Position numbers and translations under genes: made by a program. The notes beneath the pieces are model-generated. The model was not told the origin of the DNA. It saw only the letters and a program-made list of their open reading frames with translations, and searched no databases. From assembly GCA_037384645.1 (NCBI GenBank), contig JARRNT010000007.1, positions 34,427 through 98,426 of the forward strand: DNA of 64,000 bases. The letters run 5' to 3'. Shown in pieces: positions 36,941 to 45,046 of the stretch. Positions within the stretch are counted from its first letter, which is position 1. Each line of letters starts with the position of its first letter. Source of the DNA: RI-92 sp037384645. Its GTDB lineage: Bacteria; Pseudomonadota; Gammaproteobacteria; UBA6429; Thiohalophilaceae.

Positions 36941-37294
36941 ATGACTCACTATCAGGGTCGTTGTCATTGCGGGGCTGTAAGGTTTTCATTCGAGGGTGAG
37001 GAGATCGACAGGGGCGTACGTTGCAATTGTTCCATGTGTGCACGACGTGGTGCCATGATGAGTCCTTACCCGATTCCCCGGGCGCAGTTCCAGATTGTTG
37101 CAGAGCCGCAGGCACTGGGGCTGTATCAATTTGGTGAGAAAACCGCGGAACATTATTTTTGTAAGCGGTGCGGAATTTACCCGTTTCACGTACCCGGTCG
37201 GTATCCGGATCATTACCGGGTCAATCTCGCCTGTATTGATGAAATCGATACGTTTGCCCTGCCGTTTGATGTGCTGGACGGCAGGCAACTCTAG
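36941..37294 (+). CDS. GFA/CENP-V-family zinc protein
   Basis: 117 residues with the zinc-binding pattern of the glutathione-dependent formaldehyde-activating enzyme/CENP-V family: GRCHCGAVRFSF, CNCSMCARRGAMM, FCKRCGIYPFH. AAGGAGG lies 8 bp before the ATG. The family contains many members of unknown function; formaldehyde scavenging should not be assumed. Its 3' end abuts the convergent oxygenase gene. Confidence 0.9.
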   Translation: MTHYQGRCHCGAVRFSFEGEEIDRGVRCNCSMCARRGAMMSPYPIPRAQFQIVAEPQALGLYQFGEKTAEHYFCKRCGIYPFHVPGRYPDHYRVNLACIDEIDTFALPFDVLDGRQL

Positions 37295-37815
37295 TCCGGC
37301 TGGCTATATCCGAAGTTGAGACCAAGACTGATCCGGGCCTTCGCGTGCTGATGGATAGTAACCTCGTGCTCGATCTCGGGATCAAAAAATACGAAAGTAC
37401 CTTCGCTCGGCACAATCTCGCGGACACCGTCCGCGAGCCTGAGTAACAGCTTGCCGGACTGTGGCGGGATCTGCAGGTAATAGGTTGCCGATAACACTTC
37501 GTCGTTCACATCATGGGTGTGCGGCAGGGTCACATCATTCTGTTGCATCAGGTTGAACCAGAATCGCAGCTGCAGATCCGATGGTTTGCAGGCGAGCAGG
37601 CTGGCCGCCTGTTTGACGGCGCTGTCGAGGATCACGTCAATCTCCGGAACAACCTGTGGCGCAAGATAAATATTCTCATAGCGGCCCGCGAAGTAATGAC
37701 TCTTGCGTGCCTGATCGCTGTCCTTGAGTGCGTATAGCTGCTGAATGATGGCCGGGTGATACGGCAGGCAATGCGGACAGGCGACCACGTGGCAGCTTGC
37801 GGAGAGATCGGGCAT
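37291..37815 (-). CDS. Putative 2OG-Fe(II) oxygenase-like protein
   Basis: 174 residues from ATG 37815. LPHTHDVNDEVLSATYYLQIPPQSGKLLLRL supplies a His-x-His/Asp-like facial motif, and a distal HEVTIHQHAKARISLGLNF provides the second His and the Arg that would bind 2-oxoglutarate. The N-terminus has a CPHC pair (VVACPHCLPY), unusual for this fold. No signal peptide is visible. It begins 15 bp after the YeeE/YedE stop, so it is probably in that operon. Confidence 0.7.
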   Translation of the reverse strand: MPDLSASCHVVACPHCLPYHPAIIQQLYALKDSDQARKSHYFAGRYENIYLAPQVVPEIDVILDSAVKQAASLLACKPSDLQLRFWFNLMQQNDVTLPHTHDVNDEVLSATYYLQIPPQSGKLLLRLADGVREIVPSEGTFVFFDPEIEHEVTIHQHAKARISLGLNFGYSQPD

Positions 37816-37830
37816 GCGCAACTGGCTCAA

Positions 37831-38859
37831 CTAGCGATGACGGCTCTCCAGCCAGCGCGTGCCCAGGTGGATGCCCAGGATCATTGCCGCGACAGCGAGT
37901 ACCGAGCTGATGGACAGGGTCGAGATCCCGCTGAAACCCTGGCCAATGTTACAGCCATAGGCGAAGGTGCCACCGATGCCCATGAATGCCCCGCCGATGG
38001 CGACAAGCAACGGTGAGCTGCGCATGGGGCCAAAGTGAAAACGCCGGGTCAGTAGTGAGGCGATGAAGGATACGCCCAGCAGACCGAGGACAAAGCAGAT
38101 TTGCAAACCGAGGGAATGATGGTCACCGGTAACAAGGGTATTACCGATTTTCCACATCGGGCCGGAAACGGTAATGCCTGAAGGTGGCAGGGGATTGAAC
38201 TCGTCATGGGCCAGAACACCGGTGGTATACCAGGCCCCAACGACACACAGGCCCATGAAGATCCCGGCAATCAGGAGTTTCGCGTCGGCGTGTCGTTTCC
38301 ATTTGCTGATAATGAAGGCGAGCAGACCGATGTCAGCGACTGCCAGCACAAGCCATTCCGGCAGGGACAGGATCGCCGCGATACCCGTATCGCCGCCGCT
38401 CACGATAATCGAATTATGGGTGAGGGAGTACACCCGGGGAATCGAGATCACGCCGAGCTGAGTGGCTGTGGCGAAGATCATAAAAAAGAACACAGCTACC
38501 CAGGCGGAGCGGCTGCCCTGGCCGGCGAGGACCACAATGCGGGCCGCGTCGCCGCCGGCGAGGGCGGCGCCAACGCCAAAAATTACGCCGCCGAAGCTCA
38601 GGCCAATCCAGTCAAAACGTGCGTCGCGATAGCTGGTTTTACTGATATCTACGATGTGCAGCAGATCCAGCAGCTGGGTACCGGTGATGGCGATGAGGAT
38701 TGCCAGGGCAAAAGCGATGGCATAGCGGTAGTCCCGTACCAGCGAGGCATTACCCACCGCCGCGACCAGACACATGCGTTGATGCCAGACAGCCAGGCCA
38801 AACACGGCGCCCAGTACCAGACCACCTACAATTGACCAGTTCGCTGGATTTGAAAACAT
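37831..38859 (-). CDS. YeeE/YedE-family sulfur-compound transporter
   Basis: 342-residue membrane protein with about nine helices. Hallmarks are the repeated half-motifs with conserved Cys: WHQRMCLVAAVGN near the N-terminus and FAYGCNIGQGFSG near the C-terminus, plus GGVIFGVGAALAGGD. The family includes the thiosulfate transporter TsuA and selenium-related YedE. The start MFSNPANWSIVGG was preferred to a longer polar extension. It is upstream of the oxygenase gene and downstream of a rhodanese separated by a terminator. Confidence 0.9.
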   Translation of the reverse strand: MFSNPANWSIVGGLVLGAVFGLAVWHQRMCLVAAVGNASLVRDYRYAIAFALAILIAITGTQLLDLLHIVDISKTSYRDARFDWIGLSFGGVIFGVGAALAGGDAARIVVLAGQGSRSAWVAVFFFMIFATATQLGVISIPRVYSLTHNSIIVSGGDTGIAAILSLPEWLVLAVADIGLLAFIISKWKRHADAKLLIAGIFMGLCVVGAWYTTGVLAHDEFNPLPPSGITVSGPMWKIGNTLVTGDHHSLGLQICFVLGLLGVSFIASLLTRRFHFGPMRSSPLLVAIGGAFMGIGGTFAYGCNIGQGFSGISTLSISSVLAVAAMILGIHLGTRWLESRHR

Positions 38860-39015
38860 ATTGTCTATCCTCGTTTGCTGGTTAAAACGATTTAGCTCAG
38901 GTGTCCTGTTTGGGACGGACTGAGTGTCGCCGGACCAATCGTATTTATGGTCCTGTATACTCCCTGTCATACCCGGAACGGTGAGGGCCAGCGACAGGCG
39001 GAAATTGATGGCAAT

Positions 39016-39043
39016 AAAAAAGGAGCCATGGGGCTCCTTTTTT
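39016..39043. terminator. Strong bidirectional-looking hairpin terminator
   Basis: AAAAAAGGAGCC-ATGG-GGCTCCTTTTTT: GC-rich stem flanked by A- and T-runs. It lies between the rhodanese gene and the YeeE/YedE gene, both leftward, so it ends the rhodanese transcript and makes the transporter a separate unit. Confidence 0.9.
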
Positions 39044-39076
39044 ACCGCAATTCCGGCCGGATTGCGATGTATCTTG

Positions 39077-39415
39077 CTAACCGAGCTGGGGTGTCCCTAT
39101 CGGTTGGCCGGTACCCGCCCAGGCGAACATGCCACCGCGCAGGTTGTACACATTTTTAAAGCCCTGCTGCTGCATAAACATGCAGGCCTGGGCTGAGCGG
39201 GCACCACTGCGGCAGATCAGCACGAATTCTTCATGCTGTTCCAGTTCGTTGAGACGTAACGGTACCGTGGCCAGCGGCATGGGAATAGCGCCCGGGATGG
39301 TGCCACCCTGGATTTCGCTCATTTCACGCACATCAATGATCTTGAGCGGTTTCGCCTCGTCGGTCACCCACTGGGCCAGGTCACCAGCCTCTATCTCTTT
39401 GATTCCAAAGTGCAT
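39077..39415 (-). CDS. Rhodanese-like sulfurtransferase
   Basis: 112-residue single-domain rhodanese with LKIIDVREMSEIQGGTIPGAIPM and the active-site loop CRSGARSAQA (Cys68). This is the GlpE/PspE-like short form without a signal peptide. It precedes the YeeE/YedE sulfur transporter gene, suggesting handling of imported sulfane sulfur, although a terminator separates them. Confidence 0.92.
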   Translation of the reverse strand: MHFGIKEIEAGDLAQWVTDEAKPLKIIDVREMSEIQGGTIPGAIPMPLATVPLRLNELEQHEEFVLICRSGARSAQACMFMQQQGFKNVYNLRGGMFAWAGTGQPIGTPQLG

Positions 39416-39627
39416 AATTGGTCCTCACGACGCAGTTTTAGAATATTAGCAAATTCTGATTAATTGGCTCGGCTATTTATAGTGAAACTGCCGTGGAAAT
39501 TCAAGTCATTTGCCCGGGATGGCGGTACAAAACTGGAAAAATGATCGCAGGCCCGGGTGACCGGGTTGAATGCCGCCCTGTGCTAGGCTTGGCCAATTTG
39601 CCACCGACGTAAAATAAGGAGCGCCGC

Positions 39628-40518
39628 ATGAGCCGAATCCTGGTGGTCGGTAATGCTACCCTCGATATCGTCCACAGCGTCAGCCATTACCCGGCCGAGG
39701 ACGAGGAGCTGCGGGCCACATCGCAGCGGCGTCAGCGTGGTGGTAATGCGGCGAATACCGCGGTTGTCCTGGCCCAGCACGGCCACCGGGTCAGTTTTGC
39801 CGGGACCCTGGCCGATGACCCGGCGGCGCAGGAGATTCGGGCTGATCTCAGCCAGTATGGTGTTGACCTGGGCAGCTGCCAGGTCATGTCGGCGAGCCAG
39901 TCACCCCTGTCGTGTATCACCCACAACCAGCAAACCGGCTCGCGGACTATCGTGCATTACCGGGACCTGCCCGAATACAGCAGTGAGGCCTTTGCCATGC
40001 TTCCCCTGAGCGAGTTTGACTGGTTCCATTTTGAAGGCCGTAATCCACAAATGTTGACCAGCATGCTGACACACCTGCAGCAGGTACGCGTTGACCAGCC
40101 CATTTCGGTTGAGGTGGAGAAGGAGCGGCCGGGTATCTCGCAGGTCTTTGGACTGGCCGACGTGCTGCTATTCTCGCGTGCGTTTGCCTGGGCGCGCGCT
40201 TGTGACTCAGCGCAGGCGCTGTTCACGCAGGTTCAGGCGCAGACCAGCGACGCGATACTGGTATGTGCCTGGGCTGAACAGGGTGCCTATGCCCGTGCAG
40301 CCAGTGGTGAACTGTTGCATCAGCCGGCCCGGTTCGTCGACAGGATTTGTGACAGCGTGGGCGCGGGTGATACCTTTAACGCCGGCCTGATACACAGTTT
40401 GCTTAGCGGTCGTACGTTAGCGGCAGCCCTGTCTTACGCCAATGCCCTGGCCGCGAAAAAATTGCGTCAGCCCGGTTTTGCCCATCTGATCGAGTCGCCT
40501 CAGGCGTCAGACGCGTAA
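39628..40518 (+). CDS. PfkB-family carbohydrate kinase (ketohexokinase-like)
   Basis: 296 residues with the PfkB signatures: N-terminal VVGNATLDIVHSV, RRQRGGNAANTAVVLAQHG and the C-terminal ATP/catalytic motif DSVGAGDTFNAGLIHSLL (catalytic Asp in GAGD). The GGNAANTA motif and overall pattern are closest to ketohexokinase/fructokinase-like members, but the sugar is not determined. AAGGAG precedes the ATG. Monocistronic. Confidence 0.9.
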   Translation: MSRILVVGNATLDIVHSVSHYPAEDEELRATSQRRQRGGNAANTAVVLAQHGHRVSFAGTLADDPAAQEIRADLSQYGVDLGSCQVMSASQSPLSCITHNQQTGSRTIVHYRDLPEYSSEAFAMLPLSEFDWFHFEGRNPQMLTSMLTHLQQVRVDQPISVEVEKERPGISQVFGLADVLLFSRAFAWARACDSAQALFTQVQAQTSDAILVCAWAEQGAYARAASGELLHQPARFVDRICDSVGAGDTFNAGLIHSLLSGRTLAAALSYANALAAKKLRQPGFAHLIESPQASDA

Positions 40519-40598
40519 CCCGGAGCTAATTCGGCATCCTGCGGTCATACGATAAAGAGGCGCAGCGATAAAACCACAAGAGAGATGAGGGAGTTCTT

Positions 40599-41669
40599 AT
40601 GCAGATACAGATTCGACAACGCTGGTTAGGCTACCTGTTAGGCTGCATGGTGCTGCTGGGCGGCAATGCACAGGCGGAAGACAAGACCGGCAAGTTCTAC
40701 GGCGCGGTGGAGACCGAGTATCCAGCCTGGTTCAAGACCAGCTTCCTTGACCTGCGTGATGACCTGGCCGATGCCAACAAGGCTGGCCACCGGCTGGTAG
40801 TGTTATTCGTACAAAATGGCTGCCCCTATTGCCATGCCCTGATAGAGCGCAACATGGCGCAAAAGGACATCGAGCAGATTATGCGCAAGCATTTCGATGT
40901 GGTCCTGATCAACATGTGGGGCGATCGCGAAGTGACGGGGCTGGATGGCAAGCAATATATGGAAAAGAATTTTGCTGCAGCGCTCAAGGTTCAGTTTACA
41001 CCGACTCTGTTGTTCTTTAACGAGAAGGGAAAGGTAATCCTGCGCCTCAACGGCTATTTGCCGCCACACCGCTTCAAGTCAGCGATCGAGTACGTCGCCA
41101 ACCATCAGGAAAACAAGATCAGCTATCGTGACTACATGGCGGCGCATGCGGTTCACGGCAAGGGCGGTAAAATGCGCTCGGAGCCGTTTTTCGCCAAACC
41201 ACCGTACGACCTGCGCAAGCTGAAAGGCACGAAACCCATTGCCCTGTTTTTCGAACAGAATGATTGTCCCAACTGTAATACGCTGCATGACAAGGTCCTC
41301 AGTGATCCGGGTACGCGCAAGGTCATTTCACACTTTGAAAACATACAGCTGAATATGTGGTCAAAAACGCCGATCATCACCATGGACGGCAAGCAGACAA
41401 CGGCGCGGGCGCTCGCCAGGCAATTAAACATCAAGTATGCGCCGACCATTGTGTTAATGGATCCGCAAGGCAAGGAAATCATTCGTTCCGAGGCCTTCTT
41501 CAAGGTGTTTCATACACAGGGTATTTTTGCCTACGTGCTGGATGGCGGCTACAAGACTCAGCCCAGTTTCCAGCGCTGGTTACAGACGCGTGCCGATCAC
41601 CTGCGCGAGCAGGGCAAGAATGTGGATATCTGGCGTACGGCCGATGAGGCGCCTGCCCCCAAGCATTGA
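40599..41669 (+). CDS. SoxW-like periplasmic protein with two thioredoxin domains
   Basis: 356 residues. Signal peptide to about residue 26 (LLGCMVLLGGNAQAED). Two tandem thioredoxin-fold domains follow, each opening with a near-identical motif: VQNGCPYCHAL (Cys75/Cys78) and EQNDCPNCNTL (Cys223/Cys226), with cis-Pro sites FTPTLLFF and YAPTIVLM. The family (thioredoxin_2/SoxW-like) keeps periplasmic sulfur-oxidation or cytochrome partners reduced. Two domains in one chain is unusual for SoxW, which has one. A GST gene follows after 31 bp. Confidence 0.9.
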   Translation: MQIQIRQRWLGYLLGCMVLLGGNAQAEDKTGKFYGAVETEYPAWFKTSFLDLRDDLADANKAGHRLVVLFVQNGCPYCHALIERNMAQKDIEQIMRKHFDVVLINMWGDREVTGLDGKQYMEKNFAAALKVQFTPTLLFFNEKGKVILRLNGYLPPHRFKSAIEYVANHQENKISYRDYMAAHAVHGKGGKMRSEPFFAKPPYDLRKLKGTKPIALFFEQNDCPNCNTLHDKVLSDPGTRKVISHFENIQLNMWSKTPIITMDGKQTTARALARQLNIKYAPTIVLMDPQGKEIIRSEAFFKVFHTQGIFAYVLDGGYKTQPSFQRWLQTRADHLREQGKNVDIWRTADEAPAPKH

Positions 41670-41700
41670 ACTAACAAGATGAAGAAAGGAATGTTGAATA

Positions 41701-42369
41701 ATGACGTCGAAATACAAGCTGGTGAGTTTTTCCTTTTGTCCCTATGTACAACGCTCACGTATTGTCATGCTGGAAAAGCATATTCCGCATAGCGTTGAAT
41801 ATATCTCGCTGGACAGTCCGCCAGTCTGGTTTCATGATGTCTCACCGCTGGAGAAGGTACCGGTATTGATGGTGGATGACACCGCCTTATTCGAGTCCAT
41901 GCCAATCTGTGAATACCTGGATGAGATCAGCGAAGGCTCGCTGTATCCGGACGACCCCCTGCGACGGGCCCAGCACCGGGCCTGGATCGAGTTCTCGAAT
42001 GAACTCCTGGGTCTGAATCACCGGATGGTCACGGCAGCCGATGAGACCGGCTTCAAGCAGGCCCGCGCGGTTTTAACCGATCGCCTGGAAACCGTGGAAG
42101 AGATTCTGTCTGATGGTCCTTTCTTTGCCGGCGAAGCCTTTGGCATGGTCGACGCGATATATGCCCCGTTATTCAGAATTTATCGCCTGATTCGCGCGCA
42201 TGCTGGCCTCGAGCTGATTGGCGAGGATATGCCAGGTTTGGCGGCGTGGGCTGACAGGCTGCTGGCACATGCGAGTGTGAAAGATGCTGTGCCGGATTCC
42301 TTTGAGGCAGATTACCTCGCTTTCCTGCATCGCCAAAAAGGTCCAGTGGCACAAATGCTGAAAAATTAA
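41701..42369 (+). CDS. Glutathione S-transferase family protein
   Basis: 222 residues. N-terminal thioredoxin-like domain with SFCPYVQRSRIVMLEKHIPH (Ser/Cys-Pro site), LEKVPVLMVDDTALFESMPICEYL (glutathione-binding cis-Pro and ES motif), then a helical C-terminal domain. The CPY motif suggests an omega/beta-like redox GST. It follows the double-thioredoxin gene by 31 bp and may share its transcript. Confidence 0.92.
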   Translation: MTSKYKLVSFSFCPYVQRSRIVMLEKHIPHSVEYISLDSPPVWFHDVSPLEKVPVLMVDDTALFESMPICEYLDEISEGSLYPDDPLRRAQHRAWIEFSNELLGLNHRMVTAADETGFKQARAVLTDRLETVEEILSDGPFFAGEAFGMVDAIYAPLFRIYRLIRAHAGLELIGEDMPGLAAWADRLLAHASVKDAVPDSFEADYLAFLHRQKGPVAQMLKN

Positions 42370-42416
42370 TACATAATAATCAATACATTAAAAATACTGT
42401 GGAGACAATATGGGCA

Positions 42417-42439
42417 GGTTCGCAGTCTGACTGTGAACC
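42417..42439. other. 10-bp-stem hairpin in the intergenic region
   Basis: GGTTCGCAGT-CTG-ACTGTGAACC, a 10-bp stem with one G-T pair and a 3-base loop, sits 48 bp after the GST gene. There is no T-run, so it is not a standard terminator; it could be an operator or RNA structure. The rest of 42370-42539 shows nothing else. Confidence 0.5.
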
Positions 42440-42539
42440 AGTCAAAGTATAGTTTGAGCCTGATCACAAATACGTTGATTCCCACTTATCCACTCTCGGT
42501 GGTGGCCGTTTACCTACATTAACTACGGAGCCACCGAAT

Positions 42540-43208
42540 ATGCATAAACATCTTCAGATTGCCTTTGTCTCTATCTTGCTGTGCAGCCTGTTCACCACAC
42601 AGGCTATGGCCAGCAACACTGCTCAGAAAATTAAAGTGCTTGGCCTATTCAAGAATGTCGCTGTCCTCAAGATAAACGACCACCGCACAGTGATGCACGT
42701 TGGTGACAAACGTGCGGGCAATGTACGTTTGCTGGCAGCCAATAGCGAAAAGGCGCTGTTTGAAATACAGGGCCATCGCGTCGAGCTTTCGCTCAGCGAT
42801 AACAACAGTGTTAGCACTGATTATCCTGACACCGGCGGTGCTCATCAGGCACAGTTGATTTCAAACGGCGGGTTGTATGCGACTACCGGCACCATTAATC
42901 AACAGATGGCAAATTTTGTGGTGGATACCGGTGCCAGTTACGTGACCATGAGTCCGCAACAGGCACGGATGTTACATCTCGAATACCACATGGCTAAAAA
43001 AATGATGATGAACACGGCAAATGGAAAAGCCACGGCACATCTTTTTACTCTTAAAACGATCCGGGTTGGTGGCATTGAGCTGCATAACGTGAAGGCGGCG
43101 GTTATGAGCAACCTGTCGTCGGACAAAATACTGCTTGGTATGTCTTTCCTTGACAAAGTGGACATGAGTCACGGTAATGGCTTCATGGTGCTGAAGCAGC
43201 GGATCTAG
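42540..43208 (+). CDS. Retropepsin-like aspartic protease family protein (TIGR02281 type)
   Basis: 222 residues. Signal peptide to about residue 25 (CSLFTTQAMAS), a beta-rich N-terminal domain, then a single-chain retropepsin-like domain with NFVVDTGASYVTMS (catalytic Asp129 in DTGAS) and ILLGMSFLDKV. Family members act as dimers; periplasmic location is expected. It is followed by a clear terminator. Confidence 0.9.
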   Translation: MHKHLQIAFVSILLCSLFTTQAMASNTAQKIKVLGLFKNVAVLKINDHRTVMHVGDKRAGNVRLLAANSEKALFEIQGHRVELSLSDNNSVSTDYPDTGGAHQAQLISNGGLYATTGTINQQMANFVVDTGASYVTMSPQQARMLHLEYHMAKKMMMNTANGKATAHLFTLKTIRVGGIELHNVKAAVMSNLSSDKILLGMSFLDKVDMSHGNGFMVLKQRI

Positions 43209-43243
43209 GTTTCGTCTCTAGCATAGTCCCCAGGAATGGGATT

Positions 43244-43274
43244 AGGCGGTCACCTTCTGGCCGCCATTTTTTTA
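43244..43274 (+). terminator. Rho-independent terminator after the aspartic-protease gene
   Basis: GGCGGTCA-CCTTC-TGGCCGCC followed by ATTTTTTT: an 8-bp GC-rich stem with a T-run, 36 bp beyond the stop codon. It also lies beyond the convergent small gene at 43290. Confidence 0.9.
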
Positions 43275-43289
43275 TACATGCCTGGATGA

Positions 43290-43499
43290 TTATTGATTGT
43301 CCTGGCCGAGGGTTTTCTGTTGTTGCTTGAGTTGCTTCTGGTATTTACCGACCGCCGACTTGGTGGAATCGAGAATCTGCCGAGACTGTTCCTTCACGGT
43401 CTGATGTGAATTTTTGTTGCCGGGCAACAGTGTGTTTTTGTTGTATACTACGAGGCCACCGACAAGGGCGAGGGCGATCACGAGTGTAATGAGGCGCAT
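43290..43499 (-). CDS. Small membrane-anchored coiled-coil protein
   Basis: 69 residues: one N-terminal membrane helix (LITLVIALALVGGLVVY) followed by a polar, Lys/Gln-rich helix (VKEQSRQILDSTKSAVGKYQKQLKQQQKTL) likely to form a coiled coil. No family is recognised. It is convergent with the aspartic-protease gene and shares the terminator region. Confidence 0.6.
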   Translation of the reverse strand: MRLITLVIALALVGGLVVYNKNTLLPGNKNSHQTVKEQSRQILDSTKSAVGKYQKQLKQQQKTLGQDNQ

Positions 43500-43593
43500 G
43501 TCTTATCTCCACATTGGTACATAAGAAGCGTAGCAAGAAACCCGTGGGATGAAAGCGATATCATTGGTAATTTGAGAAAGTCTTGGCTAAATT

Positions 43594-44058
43594 ATGAAAA
43601 TGCGTATTCTGTCTTGTTTATCCCGCCTCTGCCTGCTTGCCTTGCTCGCGGTCATGCCGGTTTCCTGCGCCATGCTTCAGCAGGTGGTCAAGAAACCGAC
43701 CGTACAGGTCCAGAAGGTGGCGTTCCATTCGCTGAATATGCGCGAGGGGCAACTGGACTCGCATTTACAAATAAGCAATCCCAACGCGTTTGCCCTGCCG
43801 GTGCGCGAACTGACTTACCAGCTCAAGCTGAATGGTCATGCACTGGTCGAAGGCAAGCTGAAATTTGATAAACAAATACCTGCCAGGGGTACGCTGTACC
43901 TGGCGTTGCCGCTGCGATTCCAGTACCAGCAGGTCATAAATGGGCTCGACAGCATCCTGCAGCAACACCAGATCAATTTCCAGTTAACGGGCGAAGTCAA
44001 CCTCGATCTCGTGCACATACCTTTCAGCAAATCCGGGCAGTTTAAGCTGGCGCTCTAG
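43594..44058 (+). CDS. LEA type 2 (WHy-like) lipoprotein
   Basis: 154 residues with lipoprotein signal ending VSCAM (lipobox PVSC), then a LEA_2/WHy domain: VQVQKVAFHSLNMREGQLDSHLQISNPNAFALPVRELTYQLKLNGHALVEGKL. The NPN motif is typical. The family binds or buffers envelope surfaces in desiccation and stress; the bacterial role is poorly known. Its stop codon lies inside a 28-bp tandem repeat. Confidence 0.9.
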   Translation: MKMRILSCLSRLCLLALLAVMPVSCAMLQQVVKKPTVQVQKVAFHSLNMREGQLDSHLQISNPNAFALPVRELTYQLKLNGHALVEGKLKFDKQIPARGTLYLALPLRFQYQQVINGLDSILQQHQINFQLTGEVNLDLVHIPFSKSGQFKLAL

Positions 44059-44088
44059 CCCCGGGCAGTTTAAGCTGGCGCTCTAGCC
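44033..44088. repeat. 28-bp perfect tandem duplication across a stop codon
   Basis: A 28-bp unit beginning CCGGGCAGTTTAAG and ending CTCTAGCC occupies 44033-44060 and again 44061-44088. It includes the last codons and TAG of the LEA_2 gene, so the second copy is downstream and harmless. Confidence 0.95.
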
Positions 44089-44341
44089 AGGCCGAACTAT
44101 ACCACTCGGTCTGTTGGCAGATACCATACTCAAGGCCGAGCGGGTAGTCCCTGCACAGGACATACTCTGCTTAGCAAGAAATTAGTTTTATTATCCTTGC
44201 CAGTCTTCTGCCAAAGCACAGACCCTAGATAATTAACTATTTGTTAAAAACAATATGTTAGCTGACAAGTAGGGCATGTACTGTGAAAAGACTGAAAAAG
44301 CAGGGAAGACTATCTCCGGAAGAATGGCAGGAACCAGACAG

Positions 44342-44767
44342 ATGAGTGTTGAAATAAAAAGTGTTAAGTCGGACAAGGAAATAGCGGCCTGTTTTTCTGT
44401 GATGGCGCAATTGCGGCCACACTTAATACGCGATGAGTTTGTGTCGCGTGTCAGGTCACAGATGCAGGAAGGCTACCGGATGGCCTGTGCCCTGGATGCC
44501 GGCGAGGTCGCTGCGGTAGCGGGCTATCGGATTCAGCATGGTTTGTCCTGGGGTAAATACCTTTACGTGGACGACCTGGTGACAGATGCCGACAGGCGTT
44601 CGCGTGGCATCGGCAAGGCACTGTTGCAATGGCTAGTGCAGGAGGCGCGACAACACAACTGCAATGAGTTTCATCTGGATTCCGGCACTCAGCGCAAGGA
44701 TGCACATCGCTTTTATGAGCGCGAAGGCATGGACATGCTGGCCTATCATTTCAGGCTCTCACTCTGA
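44342..44767 (+). CDS. GNAT-family N-acetyltransferase
   Basis: 141 residues from MSVEIKSVKSDKEI (an AGGAA lies about 12 bp upstream; an earlier ATG at 44276 would add 22 residues). The acetyl-CoA-binding motif is RRSRGIGKALLQWLVQEAR, preceded by YLYVDDLVTD and followed by AHRFYEREGMD. This is the small GNAT form with unknown acceptor. No clear operon partner. Confidence 0.9.
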   Translation: MSVEIKSVKSDKEIAACFSVMAQLRPHLIRDEFVSRVRSQMQEGYRMACALDAGEVAAVAGYRIQHGLSWGKYLYVDDLVTDADRRSRGIGKALLQWLVQEARQHNCNEFHLDSGTQRKDAHRFYEREGMDMLAYHFRLSL

Positions 44768-44922
44768 GCGAGTCCTCTCGCCCGCCGTGAGAGACGCGTA
44801 CCCGGCTGGACTACTCAAATATATGCCTGAACCAGTTAGCTGGCTGTCTGGACGTGTTTTACCCACCGCGGTATATAAACTACAGATAACACCATAATAA
44901 ATTTACCCACAAGTGCGAATTC

Positions 44923-44975
44923 GTGAGCACGTGCCGCTAAAGTTTGCGACCGATCACCAGATTTACAAACCGCAT
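44923..44975 (+). pseudogene. Short decayed fragment resembling an internal part of YrfG
   Basis: The frame reads REHVPLKFATDHQI, against REHVPLRFAEKHQI in the intact YrfG of this window (about 11 of 14 identical), then drifts and stops. Only this short piece is recognisable, so it is a relic of a related gene or a chance match. The surrounding 44768-45046 holds nothing else I can support. Confidence 0.35.
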
Positions 44976-45046
44976 TCAGGGATTATGCTAGTCAAATAAC
45001 GATGCTATAAAGCCGTAGATTAGTAAGTAAAGGGGGCCAGGCAGTC

